NCBI GenBank assembly: GCA_021904315.1
Contig: CM038908.1
Span: 22,402,501 to 22,466,500, forward strand
Reading direction: 5' to 3'
Length of the DNA: 64,000 nt
Origin: Sphagnum magellanicum
Taxonomy: Eukaryota > Streptophyta > Sphagnopsida > Sphagnales > Sphagnaceae
Below, in pieces: positions 1 to 13,102 of the stretch. The position numbers and the translations under genes were made by a program. Every line of letters begins with the position of its first letter. The stretch's first letter is position 1. The notes under the pieces were generated by a model. It was not told the DNA's origin. It ran no database searches and worked only from the letters and a program-made list of their open reading frames with translations.

Positions 1-2298
1 ATATACGGTGGCTCTGATCGCCTACTCTCACAAGTTTGCCCAAAGTCTGGCCTTGTGGTCAAGTGAGACCCCTGGCCTGTCTGAAATTACACCTTGCTGG
101 AAACTTTGCAAGCATGCAATTTGTAACATGGCGAGGGAAGGTGCTCTGGAAGGTGGTTCAAGTGTATCTGGTGATCTGACATGCTGACATGCTGAACTGC
201 TTTTTTGTGTTTTGGCTTGGACTCCTTTGTCATCTTCTCTTGTCTAGGTCTAGCCTGATCCTGAAAACTGGGGCTTGTCTCCTGCAGGAGAATTGATACT
301 GGCAATCTAGATGAGGTTAGGGCAGCAGTCGGACCATCCACCAAAATAGTATGGATTGAGAGCCCCACAAACCCACGCCAGATGATTTCTGACATCCGGG
401 TTAGTTATACTACCCCACTTACTGGAATTCTTGCATTCAGAAATGTTGTCAGTCTGGTTAGACTTGAGCTCAAAGAAGTTAGTTTAGGGTAGTAAATTCC
501 ACCTTTGCTTTTGATCTTGTGGTGTCCTAGAAGATTGATTGCAGGATCTTTGTGCCCTTTAATAAGCAGTTCTGTCTGGGAAATGTTCTGATAACACATG
601 TTCTGGTGGTGATTTTGTACAGGAGATAGCTAAGATTGCTCATGAATATGGAGCTCTCCTTGTAGTTGACAACAGCATAATGTCTCCTGTTCTTTCCAAA
701 CCATTGGATCTTGGTGCTGGTAAAGTGTACATCAAGCTAACCTAGTACAGTTGCGGAATCTGATGCCGTGGCATCATCTTCTTGATTGCTGAGATTAAAT
801 TGACTTGTGTAGAGCTTACATGTAAAACCAGTATTCTTGCAAAAGAGTTTAAGAAAGTGTTTGTTGTATGGCAGATATAGTGATGCATTCGGCAACAAAA
901 TTTATAGCAGGGCATAGTGATGTCATGGCTGGAGTTCTTGCTGTCAAGGGTGAAAGGTGTGCATCAGAACCTTATGTCTGAACTGCTTTGATCGATGCAA
1001 AGTGCTGTGTCACCCTGGAGATTGTTATCATCCCTGGATTGGATTTGTCCTGATTGTCAGCAGCTCTTTGCACCCTTTGAGCTTCAGACTAAGGCTGTCA
1101 TTGCAGTGCAGTTTGGCAAAGGAGATTTACTTCCTACAAAATGCAGAGGGGTCAGGCCTTGCTCCGTTTGATTGCTGGCTTTGCCTTCGGGGAGTTAAAA
1201 CCATGGTTCTTCGTGTTGAGAAACAGCAGGTTTGGAACCATACTGGAGAGCTTTGGTGCTATTTTCTGTCAAGATATGGGGGCTTTGGACAGCAACACCA
1301 TTGTTATTGATAGAACCATAGAAGTACTGATTGGTGGTGTACAAAATCCTCCACAGGCTAATGCACAAAAAATTGCTGAGTTTCTGGCATCCCATCCACG
1401 CATTCCTCGAGTGAATTATGCAGGCCTCCCAGGGCACACAGGGCGCAGCCTGCACTTCTCACAGGTGAGTCCTACATGTCTACTCTCTGTCTCAATCTTT
1501 GGCACATCTATTGACTATTGCACTCTACTGCACTACTGCTGATGTTGGGACTTTTGTAGTGGAAATGTGTCTCACAAATAATTTCTTCTCTGGTATTTAA
1601 GCTAAAATGCCATCCAAGATTTTTTGACAGGACAGTATGTTGCATGTCTATCCAGTGCAAAGGGGCAGGCTCTGTCCTCAGCTTCAACACTGGCTCACTA
1701 GCAGTGTCCAAGCATATTGCAGAATCCACCAAGCTCTTTAGCATCACTGTCAGCTTTGGTTATTTCCTGAACCACACTTCCCTTCTCTTTCTTCAAAATA
1801 AGTCACAGTTGTAGCTCTGCAAGTGGCAAGTTGTTCTGTGGGTGATGCAAGATGTAGAAATATTTTATCTAGCCATAAGGTTACTGTGGATGTATAGTTT
1901 TTTAAGTGGTTGTAGCTTATGTTGGTGATGACAGGGAGTGTGAAGTCATTGATCAGTCTACCATGCTTCATGTCCCATGCAAGCATTCCTTCTGAGGTTC
2001 GGGAGGCTCGTGGACTTACTGAAGACCTGATACGCCTCTCAGTAAGTACAAGTGAACTGTAATTGAAAGTATGAACTTTTTTGGAGAATGGATTCTGTAT
2101 ATACTCTTTCCTTCATCATTGCAGATGCTAGAGTCTGCCTATTCAGTAGATGCATACAATCTCTGTCTACTGAAGTTTGGTCTGATGCATTTTCTGTGTT
2201 AATATGTTTATTGGCTTAAAAAACTGCAGATTGGCATCGAGGATGTGGATGACCTGATTGCTGATTTAGACCAGGCATTGCAGACAGCACCGTATTAA
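1..2298 (+). CDS. Cystathionine beta-lyase, 3' nine exons (5' end outside window)
   Basis: PLP-dependent enzyme that cleaves cystathionine to homocysteine in methionine synthesis; the plant form works in plastids. Exons read from splice sites: 1-62, 288-399, 623-719, 875-956, 1112-1229, 1357-1464, 1656-1758, 1935-2041, 2230-2298. All have GT/AG borders and compatible phases, and the stop TAA is at 2296-2298. Recognisable pieces in order are [60 protein letters not shown] (its Lys is the expected PLP Schiff-base residue), [57 protein letters not shown] and [17 protein letters not shown]. No stop or frame break is seen in any exon, so the gene looks intact. The plastid transit peptide and early exons are missing only because the window starts inside the gene. 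The + and - ORFs over the introns are shadows. Confidence 0.95.
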
Positions 2299-3564
2299 AG
2301 TTGCACAAGACTCTGCATTTTATGTTCCCTTGGTAAGTTTGTGACCTGCTAAATGTTAAGGTTTGTTCAAAATAGAAGTTTAGGATATGATAGATGATTC
2401 AAGCATATTTATCATGATTGTAATTATAGACGGCATCAGACATATCCTCACAGAATGAGACTGGGATTACACTGGAGAGTTCCAGTTGTGGTCTGTAGAT
2501 CTGCTTGTTTTGTTGGCAGAAGTTGAGAGGATCAGTGATGAGAAGGGAGGAGCCAGGAAAGTCGGTTTACAATACATGGATACATGGAACCTTTCATGAT
2601 TTCATGACATGGCTAAGTGCACCAACCTTGCAACCACATTCTCATGTATCAGATTCTTACTGAATACAGATGTTGCAGTCTACACCATAAGAGTAGAGTT
2701 TCTCTGTCAAATGCACTTTGCATAATTAGTTACTATATCAGATTTGTTTTGACTCTGGACCTTGCTCCACACTTTTTATTTGGTATGCCTAATTCACAAT
2801 TCCTGATATATATTTTGGGTCATCTCCAATCTTGTAAAATTGCTTGGATCTTTTATCCTTAGGAGTTGGATATCCATTTTTCCACTGGACTTCATGAAAA
2901 AGAAAAGCACATAAGAAAGATGAATTGAGAACTAATTTGCTTATTATGAGGACAAACTGGATTTCAGTGAATTTGCATATTTATAGACAAACAAGAGCTT
3001 CATAGAGTAAATATATCATGGATTTAAATTCAGGCCACCATATTTAACAATTTCATTTACTGGAATGTTTTTTCTTCACACTTACACACAAACCTATTTA
3101 ACACTCTCTACATATAAAGTTGCAATCACACTTAAAGCAAAGATAATGTTAAGAGAAGCAAGTTCTTTTTTTTTTTTTTTTTGGGGGTACAAGCACATCA
3201 CAAATGTTAATTAACATAAAATCTCAGGTGGAATCTTAAATGACTAACAATGGAGTGAGTGTCAACTTAATATCACATCTTCAAAAGACAATACATCCTG
3301 TAACACAAACACAATATTAGGTTAACAAAATGCTTTTCCACGATTCTTCTAAAGATTTATGTTTAGGTAGCTCTCCTATACCTCCTCTAGGTGCATTAAC
3401 ATGAATTAAAATGTTTTGTTCACAATGATTTCATTCATGGAAGCTCAAACTATGGCATCAAATCCACACACATTGCAAAATATAGAAATTCATACATGTT
3501 ACATGAGGATTTTAGCATGTACCTTTAATTTATCTTATTCAATCAATAACCCTTCTTTGATTAC
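2299..3564. other. Downstream region of the beta-lyase gene, no gene seen
   Basis: This stretch should hold the 3' UTR of the beta-lyase gene and then AT-rich intergenic DNA. A poly-T run lies near 3165-3182. I see no conserved reading frame, splice-bounded exon or structural RNA. The short + ORF at 2617-2862 has no recognisable motif and is probably chance. Confidence 0.6.
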
Positions 3565-3572
3565 GAATAAAC
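3565..3572. repeat. Target-site copy GAATAAAC, left outer
   Basis: Identical to 14280-14287 at the far right of the second element, and differing at two of eight positions from AAATAAAG at 9291-9298 between the elements. Three copies of one 8-mer bracket two adjacent hAT elements. Confidence 0.75.
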
Positions 3573-4084
3573 TAGCATTGGGCGATTCTCACTAACTTTA
3601 GAGAAATGTCAGGTTTGGTTCTTTAAGGCCATGTGTGAAAATTGCCTCAGTTTTTACTTTTTAAAAAAATAAAGGGGAGCTTACAAGAAGCATCCTTGGT
3701 ATTAGATTTTTTCCAAGGAAAAACAATTTGGTTCTCAAGCTTGATGATCCTCAACAATTTGAGAATAGCCAGTTTTTTCAGCCGATTTTCTTGGCCGGTT
3801 TTCACAAACTGAATCTTAGAAATTGCAATATTTTTTTGAAAAATTATTTTTTTACATTATTTTTTTGACAAAAAAATTGGCTTTGAATATATTTTTTGCA
3901 TTTTATAAATCCACAATTTCATTTTTTTCAAAAACTCCTCCAAATTGTTCTAACTCCTCTTCTAGGTTTGGATATATCCTAATAAGTTTTAAAAGGTTAG
4001 AAGGGGATTTACAACCAACTTCACAATCATTGGACCAATTTTTGTTCATAAATAATAAATTTTCTAAGTTTTTTAATTATAAAT

Positions 4085-7000
4085 GATATCTTCTCAAATT
4101 AGTGAGGATTCCAACCAAGGAAAAGGTCCTTTCAATATTTATTTGAGAACCAACAATCCCTAAAATCTAACGAACAAGAAACCCAACTGTGTGAAACATG
4201 GTTTCATGTTTGTCCCACCATTGAAGGGGACATTTTATCTCTTTCACATCCACCTAGTAACACTGAAAAATTAATGATTCTATTTTAACAAGTTCTTTTG
4301 CTGACTTAGTACTCTTTGTTGTCAATTGAAAAATATCCAAATTGTTGTCATCATCCATTCTTTGGTCAACAAAACGATTTTTACTTTATCGATGAAAGCA
4401 AGTGATAATAACATTTCATGAGCATAAGATATAATGACATGATATCATATTGTTCAACAATTGCTACTCCTTGATCATGACCAATGAAAAAAAACACTAA
4501 ACAAAGATTATTAAATCTTGAATCCAACATTAAAGCTAACATATTATGTGTTTTTTTCTTTCATCAAATTTCTTCAAGAAAAGAAAAGTATCAAAAACTC
4601 CACAAACCTCTTTCTAATGTTGGAAGCTAAACAAATTAACTCAAGTGCCACACCAGAATCTTCTTCCATTAGAGTTTAAAATGATGGTGCATTTTTTGGT
4701 TCTTTTTTCAATTTCAAGCTTATGAAAATGGTAGAATGAAAGGCATCACTTAATAACTGATGTCTCCTAGATTGATTTATAACAAGGGCATACATGATGT
4801 ATTTGATGACATCATGTGTGGCTATCCATTAACTTCCAAATGGACAACATGTGAAATGCGTGCCAAATGTGTCTAACCCATGTTCACACTCACACACGAG
4901 AAAACTAAATGTTAAAGGCTAAATCAAACTAAGATGAAAATGCAATGTTAAAATGAAAATAAAGTGTACAAAGTGAAATGAATGAATAAATGGTTTAACA
5001 ATCAACCATAAACTCACCCCCTTGCCAAAACAAAAGTGAATGTGAGCTTTGGATGCTAAGGAAATGAAACATATGTGATCATTCCCAAGGTTTAAAATGA
5101 AATAAGTACAAAGGGAAGGAATATACATGATCATGCCTTAGGTCCAAGGTGAAATGCCTTGATAACAAAGTCTTCCTCAACATAACATCGGGTGTGTCAC
5201 ACTGTGGCCTTGCCATTTACATTAAACCCATCTTAATTCAAAAGAAGAATTATGAAAACTCAAATATTTCACCATGCAAAAATATAATCTTCAAAAATCC
5301 TCCAAAAAAGAAACCAAAATCCTCGGAGATATCATAACTCTATAACTAATCTCAAGTTTCAACACACAAGCCAAAATATCATTTTTCAAAAATCCTCATA
5401 AAAAAATAGACCTATTACCTAAGGGCCAAAATCCCTTAAGCTACTGTACTGTATAATGAATCTAGGCACAATATCCTTGCCTACCAAGGCAAGGCCAACA
5501 AATGAGGAGCCCCTTATCTTTTCCGATGATATCAATCTCAACTGATTATCACTATTCTGTGTGAGCATAACCTCAACCCCAATTACAAAGCTGATCACAA
5601 CCCTCTCCAGCTGAAAATTAGCCCAATGGTCAAATACTTATGTGTAAGTCATGCCTTAGGAGCGGAATGTTCCCAAAAAAAATGCCCGTTCCCTGAGGTG
5701 TCAGTTAAGGGCAGGGACCAACCCCATCTGTGGGCCTTGCCCAGCACAAAGCTTGATCGTCCAGATTGAAGGGCTTGTGTTTGCTGCCCATGTATGAGCA
5801 CAGGAGCCTGCCGAACTGCAGCAAACACAAGGCAATGTGATGTATGGTAAGGTGCCCTCCAACTACACTACAATAGTTCTCAAACTTCATTAATTATAAT
5901 AGAATTTTGATGATTTTATTTTGAAATAATAGAATGTTCCTGAGTATTAAAAATTATTCTTTGAATTCCTTCAAACAAAATTATTCTTTGAGAAAAGAGT
6001 TTTTTTTTGTGGAAAGTTTCATCATTTACAAAAGTAACGTAATTTGTGCCAAAGCTGACAAGGTACTAAAGTTATCCGTAATGTAGAAAAAACACAGCAC
6101 CAGAACCCTGAGTTTGGTCATACAGAGGGTGAGATTCAAAACAAACCTGCAAAAGAGTACATTAGCATTCAACGAGGGATGGAACTGAGAAAACCATCAA
6201 TTTTGGTAGTAAACTGAGTGTCATCCTGTCTTTCCTTTTTCCTGAGCGCCTCCACTGCTACCACTACATATATTTTCATTGCTCCTAACTGTATATATAA
6301 CTACTATAAGGAGTCTCAAACCTTGTGCATTAAATGTTGTGCATCAGCATTTCACACTGAGATTTATCAAAATGTCTTTACTTTGCGGATACGACTGAAA
6401 GAGTGGATCGGGGGTGAAAGGAGGCCCAAAGAGATGGCGAAGACAGGGTTACTTTACAGATAACTCTACTGTGTATGATATTCTTAATTGCAACAGGAAA
6501 AAGAAACTGGGGAGGAGAAAAGACCCCATAAGTAACATCTATCAGGAATGTTCATAATTCTTAAATTAGAGTTGAGGTTTTGCAAGGAAAAAGAGCAAAC
6601 ACTTTATGTAAAGGATGTGGCATGTTCCAAATGGAATTCAATTGGTGAGAAGCAACTCACTTCCATGGGCCCAAAGACCCAAAAACTTGTGTCACACTAC
6701 CAACAAACAGTCCGAACGAGTGAATCAGCACCCACCAACTCACCATGCAGGATGCATGGTGTGTAGACAGAAAACACTTTTCCATTGTATTCACATCCAT
6801 CTACTTACTTGGTAGTCAAAACACGGGAGAAACAATCAATAACAATTGGAGAAATATGCCATGTCAAAGGGTGGAACTTTGGATACCATCTCATTGAACT
6901 TTCTTTACTATAACAAATCATTATAACATTCTTGAATTGAAGAACCTTTTGAAAAAAAATGATTCTGCTCACAAACCTATAAAGAAAAATAACAAATGAT

Positions 7001-7500
7001 CATTATCTACATTGTATCAAATCTTAACAAAAGTAATAATAAACAAAGAAATATTAAAATTTTGATGATAACTTTTTTAAAATTTAAATGTTGATTTTTT
7101 TTGAGAAAAATTTGAATCACACAAGCCTGTTCCATTCTTTTCTACTTTTCCTTGATTTTTCAACCAAATTATGTATTTATGTACGTCAAATTGGGTAGTT
7201 TTTACAGATACATATTTCAAACCTTTATAGATTTTTTCATCAACTAAAGCACCGATAAGCCTTGGAGAATGCATGGCCAAAACAACTACTCTAAAAACTT
7301 TTTGTCAAACTTAAAACATCACAACTTACAACAAACTTTAGGGCTATAATCATAATATTTAAATTAAATCCTTCATTTTTAACATAATTTTTTTTTCTTC
7401 AAGTCATTCTTGCATAACAATTCAGTTAAGTTTTTGGCTAATTTATGCCTCGAGGTATCAAATCCTTTTGACATCCACAAATCAAAACTTGTTACAAATA
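4085..7500 (-). pseudogene. hAT transposase remnant (hATC domain and core fragments)
   Basis: On the - strand, 4255 down to 4085 reads CPLQWWDKHETMFHTVGFLV, then one in-frame stop, then ILGIVGSQINIERTFSLVGI followed by LTNLRRY. This is the classic hATC dimerisation signature, with the WW pair and the S-x-x-x-E-R-x-F-S core. Near 7500-7440 the same strand reads VTSFDLWMSKGFDTSRHK, matching the 'DLWMSRG' block that precedes the catalytic region in plant hAT transposases. The order (core at higher coordinates, hATC at lower) fits one - strand gene. Stops and frame changes are scattered between these blocks, so this is a dead copy. The N-terminal BED zinc finger was not recognised. Confidence 0.85.
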
Positions 7501-8506
7501 ATAATTTGCCAAAGTGAATAGGACATATATTTTTTATGTTTTTCCCACCGACTTCAGCATAATTTCTCTTGAAAATTGTTTCCTAGAAAACAAACAACTT
7601 TTTAGGCATAGATGTAGACTAATTCTTTTTAACCACTAGCTTTCAACAAAATGCATTAGTAAGTGGTTTTTCACAATTAAAAAATTCAAATCTTCCAAAA
7701 AATTCTTTTATTGCATATCATCTTTTTTCTATAAATCTTTGGCAACAAAAAAATTAGAGATAGTGGTTACATTTACATGAGTTCATTTCTTCATAAGTTG
7801 TCTCTCATAAGGTTTTTAAAAAAAATTGGGTTCTTTAAATATTTTTTCAATAATACAATGGTTTGCATAAACATGTTTTTTTAATGTACCAACTCCATTT
7901 GCATTGTTCTAGAATATCAAACCTTTCCTTCCTTATGTTTTGGCACTTATTATTAAAATTGAATTGGCATAACAAAGAATGCATCTCATTAATTCACCAT
8001 TTAACGTCCACTAGTTTATTGCCATTTATACAATAAAATGACCAACATAATGCATTTCTATTATAATGTCTCCACTTTCTTATGTGAAGATGTAATTTTT
8101 TCAAAATTTCCTTCATTTTTTCTTCCCTTTCATTTGCATTAATATTTTCTTCTATTTGTAGACTTGGCTAAATTTCAAACTTTTCTTCCATTCTCTACTC
8201 TTCCATTACAATATCACTTAGATATATTTCGTGATTATTATTCATTTTGTTTTCATTTTGGGATGATTCTTCCATTATTAGTTGCAACATGGAATTATGC
8301 TAGATGATTGGAGAAAAAACCAAATAGTAATATGCAAACTTTTCAACTATTAGTAAACAAATTTAAAAAGGCATTTACGATTTACAAGAACATTTACAAA
8401 GGGCACTTACAAAAATGAAGTGTAATGTAAGGCTAAAATGAATGTTAGAATGTAGATGAGTTTAGGGAAAAAATAACCCTATAACCAAAAAATGAAAAGA
8501 GAAAAA

Positions 8507-8938
8507 TTAGAAGTTGGAAAAAAAAACTAATCTAAACAATAAAAAAACAATAAAAAAAAACAAAATTAAAACAACAATAACACAATAACACAAGGTGAGG
8601 AATGACGCAAGATGAAAAGCAAATAGTAGTAATGTAAGGCAAGGAGTGATGCAAGATGAAGAGTAAGCAATAGTAATGTAACGTGAGGAGTGACACACAA
8701 CGAAAAACAAACAGCAACAACACAAGGTGATGAGTGATGCAAGGCGAAAAAAATAGTAACAACACAAGGTGAAAAACAAACAACAACAAATATAAGGCAA
8801 AGAACAAGTAACAACAAAAGCAAGGTTAAAAGCAAGCATCAACAAAAGCAAAGCGATAAGCAAATGCAAAATAAAACAATAAGAAAAAAAACCCAATGCA
8901 AAATAAACAAAAAACCAAAAACACATTAACAAGGCCAA
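8507..8938. repeat. Low-complexity purine-rich tract inside the hAT element
   Basis: An imperfect repeat of short A-rich words (aacaacaaa, gcaaggtgagg, gtaatgtaag), present many times between about 8500 and 8940. Three overlapping - strand ORFs here translate to Leu/Cys/Phe-rich low-complexity peptides and are artefacts of the repeat. Confidence 0.7.
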
Positions 8939-10149
8939 AAAGCTTTTTGGGTTTTATATCCTTCTCCACTCACAATCCCCACGGTGGAGGTGCTATCGTA
9001 AACCTTAAACCCTACAACTTCTAACCCTAAACCTTAATTCCAACCTACCCATTTTCCTTCCTAGACTTTAAGAATTGGATTTGGGTTTTCATGCGAAAAC
9101 CCATCTAGTTCTCTTTTTTTTAATAAAAAAATTCCAATTTTAATTATCTTAGTCGATTTTCACATGAAAACTTAAAACTAGTTTTTTGTTTGGTTTTCAC
9201 CTAAAATGAGAACAGTTAGTTCTCAATATGAGAACTTGACTAAGAACCAATTTGAAAACCATGTCACCTATTGAGAACCGCCCAACACTGAAATAAAGTA
9301 GTGTTGTGCATGTAAATGTTAATAGCCATATATATGGCATGTAAATCTTGTGCAAGTGTAAGTTATTTATGCTTACACATCCAAAATTTATTACATTTAC
9401 ACTTATTTTGTTGTAGTATATATATATTTTATGACACTTACATTACCTAAGGCCAGTGTAAATATTTATCACGTACACTTACATGGCCCTGTGTAAATGT
9501 TTTGGAAAGTGTAAATGTAAATACTAAAATTATTTGTAAAATCGCCCTGTTTTTGGGCCTCATTTCACTCCAAACCTTTTTTTTAGGGGTATCCATAAAA
9601 TAAGGAAATTTATTAGATTTGAAATGAAATGCTAAAAATCAACATTTAATGCACAAGTTTCAAGATTAATTATATTGGCTTTACAAGTAGGAACAATAAT
9701 GGAGGCGTTAAAAAAAAAGGAAAGACATGCTGAAATTCAATTCACCACAAAAATTGAAGTCCTCCCCACCTTTGAATGTTGATGTTTTATATTTTTTCGA
9801 ATGTCCTCAAATAAAAATCACATTTTTTATGACAAGCACTAAATAGGCGCAACAAGTTAAATGCGGTATTAGGTTCAACGCATTTATAGTATAATGCCCA
9901 ATAGGAAAAAGAAAATTGGATTTTTTTTTACTATACCTACACAATGATTAACATTATAAATATTTTTCTTACAAATAGTTTCAAAGAAAAATAAAATGAT
10001 GTACTGGTTAAAATTGTCCCTTCAATTGAAAGGTCTAAAATCCTTTTCCCAATTATTTTTTTCGACAAACAAAATGGATGAAAAAATCCATATAACATTT
10101 AAATAATTTTTAAAATTAATTTCCTTTAGGAAGTCATTTCCTTGGCCAA

Positions 10150-11500
10150 AAAAAAAGATTAGGTATAGGTCCTAGACATGTTCCCCATGGAGTAAGAAGA
10201 GTTCCCTAGTGAAAAATACAACTTCCCCAAGGAACAATGCATTTTCATTGGGCAAGGGCCCAAATTCCCCAAGGAAAAAGGCACCCTCCTTGGAAAACAA
10301 TGTATTTTCCCTAGAAAAATGCCTAAATTCCCCAATGAAACATATGTTTTAAATATTTTTATAACCACAATCATCTCATTTTTATTTTTACATAGTCTTG
10401 CAACTTATCATTGGAAATTTCTATAAAAGAATTACAACTTTGTAGTTGAAAACATTTTAATCAAAATTCACATGCAAAAGTTATGATGAAACAAAATTTT
10501 GAACACATTAATTCCCTAGGGCAACTTAAGCTCCTCCTTGGGGGACATGATTGTCCCCAAGGGAAAAAAAGGTTTAAGTTGTTCCCTAGGGCAACTTAAA
10601 CTCCTTCTCCTTAGGGACATGATTGTTCCCGGGGGAAAGCCAACTTCCTTCGAGGAAACGCCCAAGTTCCTCAGGGGAACAAATCTTTCAAAATTAGTAG
10701 CAATCAAAATCATCTCATATTTGTTTTTATATAGTCTTTTGACCTATCATTGGAAAGGTCTTGAAAAGAACTATAACTTTGTAGTTGGAAGAATTTCAAT
10801 CAAAACTTATATGCAAAAGTTATGATCACACAAAGTTTTGAACACATTTGCCCATGTTCCCTCGGGAAGCAAATGTGTTCAAAATTTTGTATGATCATAA
10901 CTTTTGCATCTGAGTTTTGATTAAAGTTCTTTCAACTACAAAGTTGTAGCTCTCCTCAAGAACTTTCCAATGATAGGTCACAAGGCTATATAAAAATAAA
11001 TATGAGATGATTATGATTGCTAAAAGTTTCAGAACATATGTACCCTCGAGGAATTTGGGCCTTTCCATGGGGGAAGTTCATTGTTCCTTGGGGAAGTTGG
11101 TTTTTCCTTGGGTAATAATCATGTCCCTAGGGAGAAGGAATTTAAGTGGCCTTAAGGAGCAACTTAAACCTTTTTTCCCCTTGAGAATAATCATGTCCCT
11201 CGGGAAGGAGCTTAAGTTGCCTCGGGAAATTAATGTGTTCAGAATTTTGTTTGATCGAAATTTTTATTCTTAAACAAGAGTTGCTTAAGCATTTGCTCCC
11301 TGGGGGAACACGGTTTAAGTTTCTCCCCCAGGCACATGGTTGTGCCTAGGTGCCTGGGGGAGCAAATGTGTCCAAAACTTTGTGTGATTATAACTTTTGC
11401 ATGTAAGTTTTGATTGATGTGCTTCTAACTACAAAGTTGTAACTCTCTTCAAGAAATTTCCAATGATAGGACACAAGCCTATATTACATATATTAAAGGA
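10150..11500. repeat. Palindromic array of about 200-bp units in alternating orientation
   Basis: A unit with blocks 'cctatcattggaaaggtctt', 'actttgtagttg' and 'tatgcaaaagttatgat' occurs directly near 10320-10500 and 10660-10850. It then occurs inverted near 10860-11060 and again (partial) near 11360-11490. The 10655-10855 and 10860-11060 copies sit back to back and form a near-perfect long hairpin. Between units lie G/C-richer spacers made of 'ttccctagggcaactta' type words. A further inverted copy is near 13330-13400. The short ORFs here (10159-10374, 10516-10825, 11007-11273) lie in the repeats, and their similar peptides only reflect repetition. Confidence 0.85.
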
Positions 11501-11722
11501 CGTTGTGATGTGAAGCATCATTTCATCCATTTGTTCCATCATCCATCTAGTCATCCATCCGTCCTGTCATGGTTTGTTTTGGTATAAAGGAACAAGATTA
11601 GGCTTTGGGTTTGGTGTGTAACTGTTACTTTCCAAACTACACAAGCTTTTTCTCTAGAATAATTGCAAGCAATAATGTCAGAAGTTGCTCTTTTTTACTC
11701 ATGTACCCATTTTGGAATGAAA

Positions 11723-12014
11723 TGTTAACAACAGTTGTTAGGTCTTATTCTCCCTTTTGATGGACTGGCCCTTTCATCCGGAATCAGCTGTGTAGCACGG
11801 GTGCCAATTTTATAGACCTAATTAGGAGACCTTGCCAATTCTGCAACAGCTGTTACACAATAGTTTTGGCCGGTTGCAAATCCTAGCTTGCCCTTGGCCT
11901 TGCCTGCTTATAGTGTGTAATAAAGACGTTTTAGTCAAGAAGGTGAGAGTATTAGTGTAGAGGATGGTTCACCTTGGCCACTCTCAAATAATGAATTCAA
12001 AATTTGCAATAACA
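11723..12014 (+). mobile_element. Possible LTR-like segment inside the second hAT-like element (fossil)
   Basis: Begins TGTTA and ends TAACA, about 290 bp long. It has a TATAAAG word upstream, an AATAAA word near its end, and TTTGGTGACC directly after it, which resembles an LTR end followed by a primer-binding site. A diverged copy lies near 38175-38466. No coding region of a retroelement follows, so this could be a small LTR-type relic or chance. Treated as a fossil. Confidence 0.25.
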
Positions 12015-13102
12015 TTTGGTGACCATTCCTCAAAATGTGGGACCAAATGAAATTGCATTATTGTTCCTTAGTCCCTCTCACCTTAGCCAGAAAAGGTGAC
12101 CTTTTTTTTGGTGAAATTTTTTTTGTTTTTCAAAACTTTGTTTCCAAATTTCTCTTTTTCTCTAAAAGAGTGTGTGTTATTACAGGTATATATGTTGGCT
12201 ACTATTTTGATGGTGTCATACAAATGTGTCATCAATTAAAGCAAAATCTGCCTGGGGATAGCTTTGATCCATCTTTTACTAGCCTCAGTATGGGATTAAA
12301 GCGAGGTGCTATTGGGAACACCCTTGGGGAACAAATTGGGAACTTGATGGGACCAAGTTGGGAACTTAAAGGGAACATGTTGGGAACAAAGGAAAAAAGA
12401 AAAAAATCCTTCCCCCACCCCCCCCTGCTGCCCCCACACAAAATTTAAAAGAAAAAAAATCAAAGCATTTTGAGTGCATGAGCCTTCCCATTGGCTGCAT
12501 TAAATTTTTATTTCCAAAACTGTTTGTCACTATTTTTGGCCTGGGCTAATACCCCCAGTATAAACTGGGGGTATTTATTTATTTAATACATTAAAATTAT
12601 GTCCACAAACAGACAAGGTTAAAAAGAAAAATCAACAGACAAATTTTTTTTTAATTAAAAAAATACATATACATATATACATGTAATAATACATGTGGCC
12701 CTATTATTAGCTACAACTTTGAAAACCACATTGGCCATTGGAAAAGGAGAATCCACCCGCTGTGTGTCTGAATAATACTAGCCCATGGCCCAGGATGTTG
12801 GCCAATAGGAATGCATGACTCTGTGTGGCTAATGGGTGGTGGTGACGAGCGATGATGATGATGAGGAAAGCAAGGCGAGACGACATTAGGGTTTGGGACT
12901 TCCCGTGTGAACAACCTGCGCTTCAGTTGCTTATTGCCTTCCTTTGCTTTTATGTGTGGGCATTCTTGGAGTCTCTCTAAGCACATTTCTGTCGTCGTCA
13001 TTCTATACACCTTTATAGCTTTTGTGCAAAGGGAAGGTAGATGGGTTATTATTCTTAGATATACCAAGCGACTTGAAATTTATTTGATTTTTTTTCAAAC
13101 AG

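Larger units (their letters stand above)
3573..9290 (-). mobile_element. hAT-superfamily DNA transposon, degenerate
   Basis: The left end starts TAGCATTGGGCGATTCTCA (3573-3591). The right end, read inward on the - strand, is CAGTGTTGGGCGGTTCTCA (9272-9290). These are near-matching terminal inverted repeats of the hAT type. The flanking 8-mers are GAATAAAC (3565-3572) and AAATAAAG (9291-9298), a decayed 8-bp target duplication as expected for hAT. The - strand carries transposase remnants: a C-terminal hATC dimerisation segment near 4085-4255 and a DLW-type catalytic-core motif near 7440-7500. The reading frame is interrupted and no long ORF survives, so it cannot move on its own. A stretch around 5400-6800 has somewhat different composition and may be a later insertion, which I could not delimit. 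Confidence 0.88.

Noticed and set aside
8507-8938. 143-residue - strand ORF and overlapping frames with apparent membrane-like peptides
   Set aside because: Low-complexity purine repeat on the + strand gives Leu/Phe/Cys runs in all - frames; no conserved motif.
10159-11273. Several similar short ORFs as a possible gene family
   Set aside because: They sit in the palindromic array; the similarity comes from repetition of DNA, and both strands are open.
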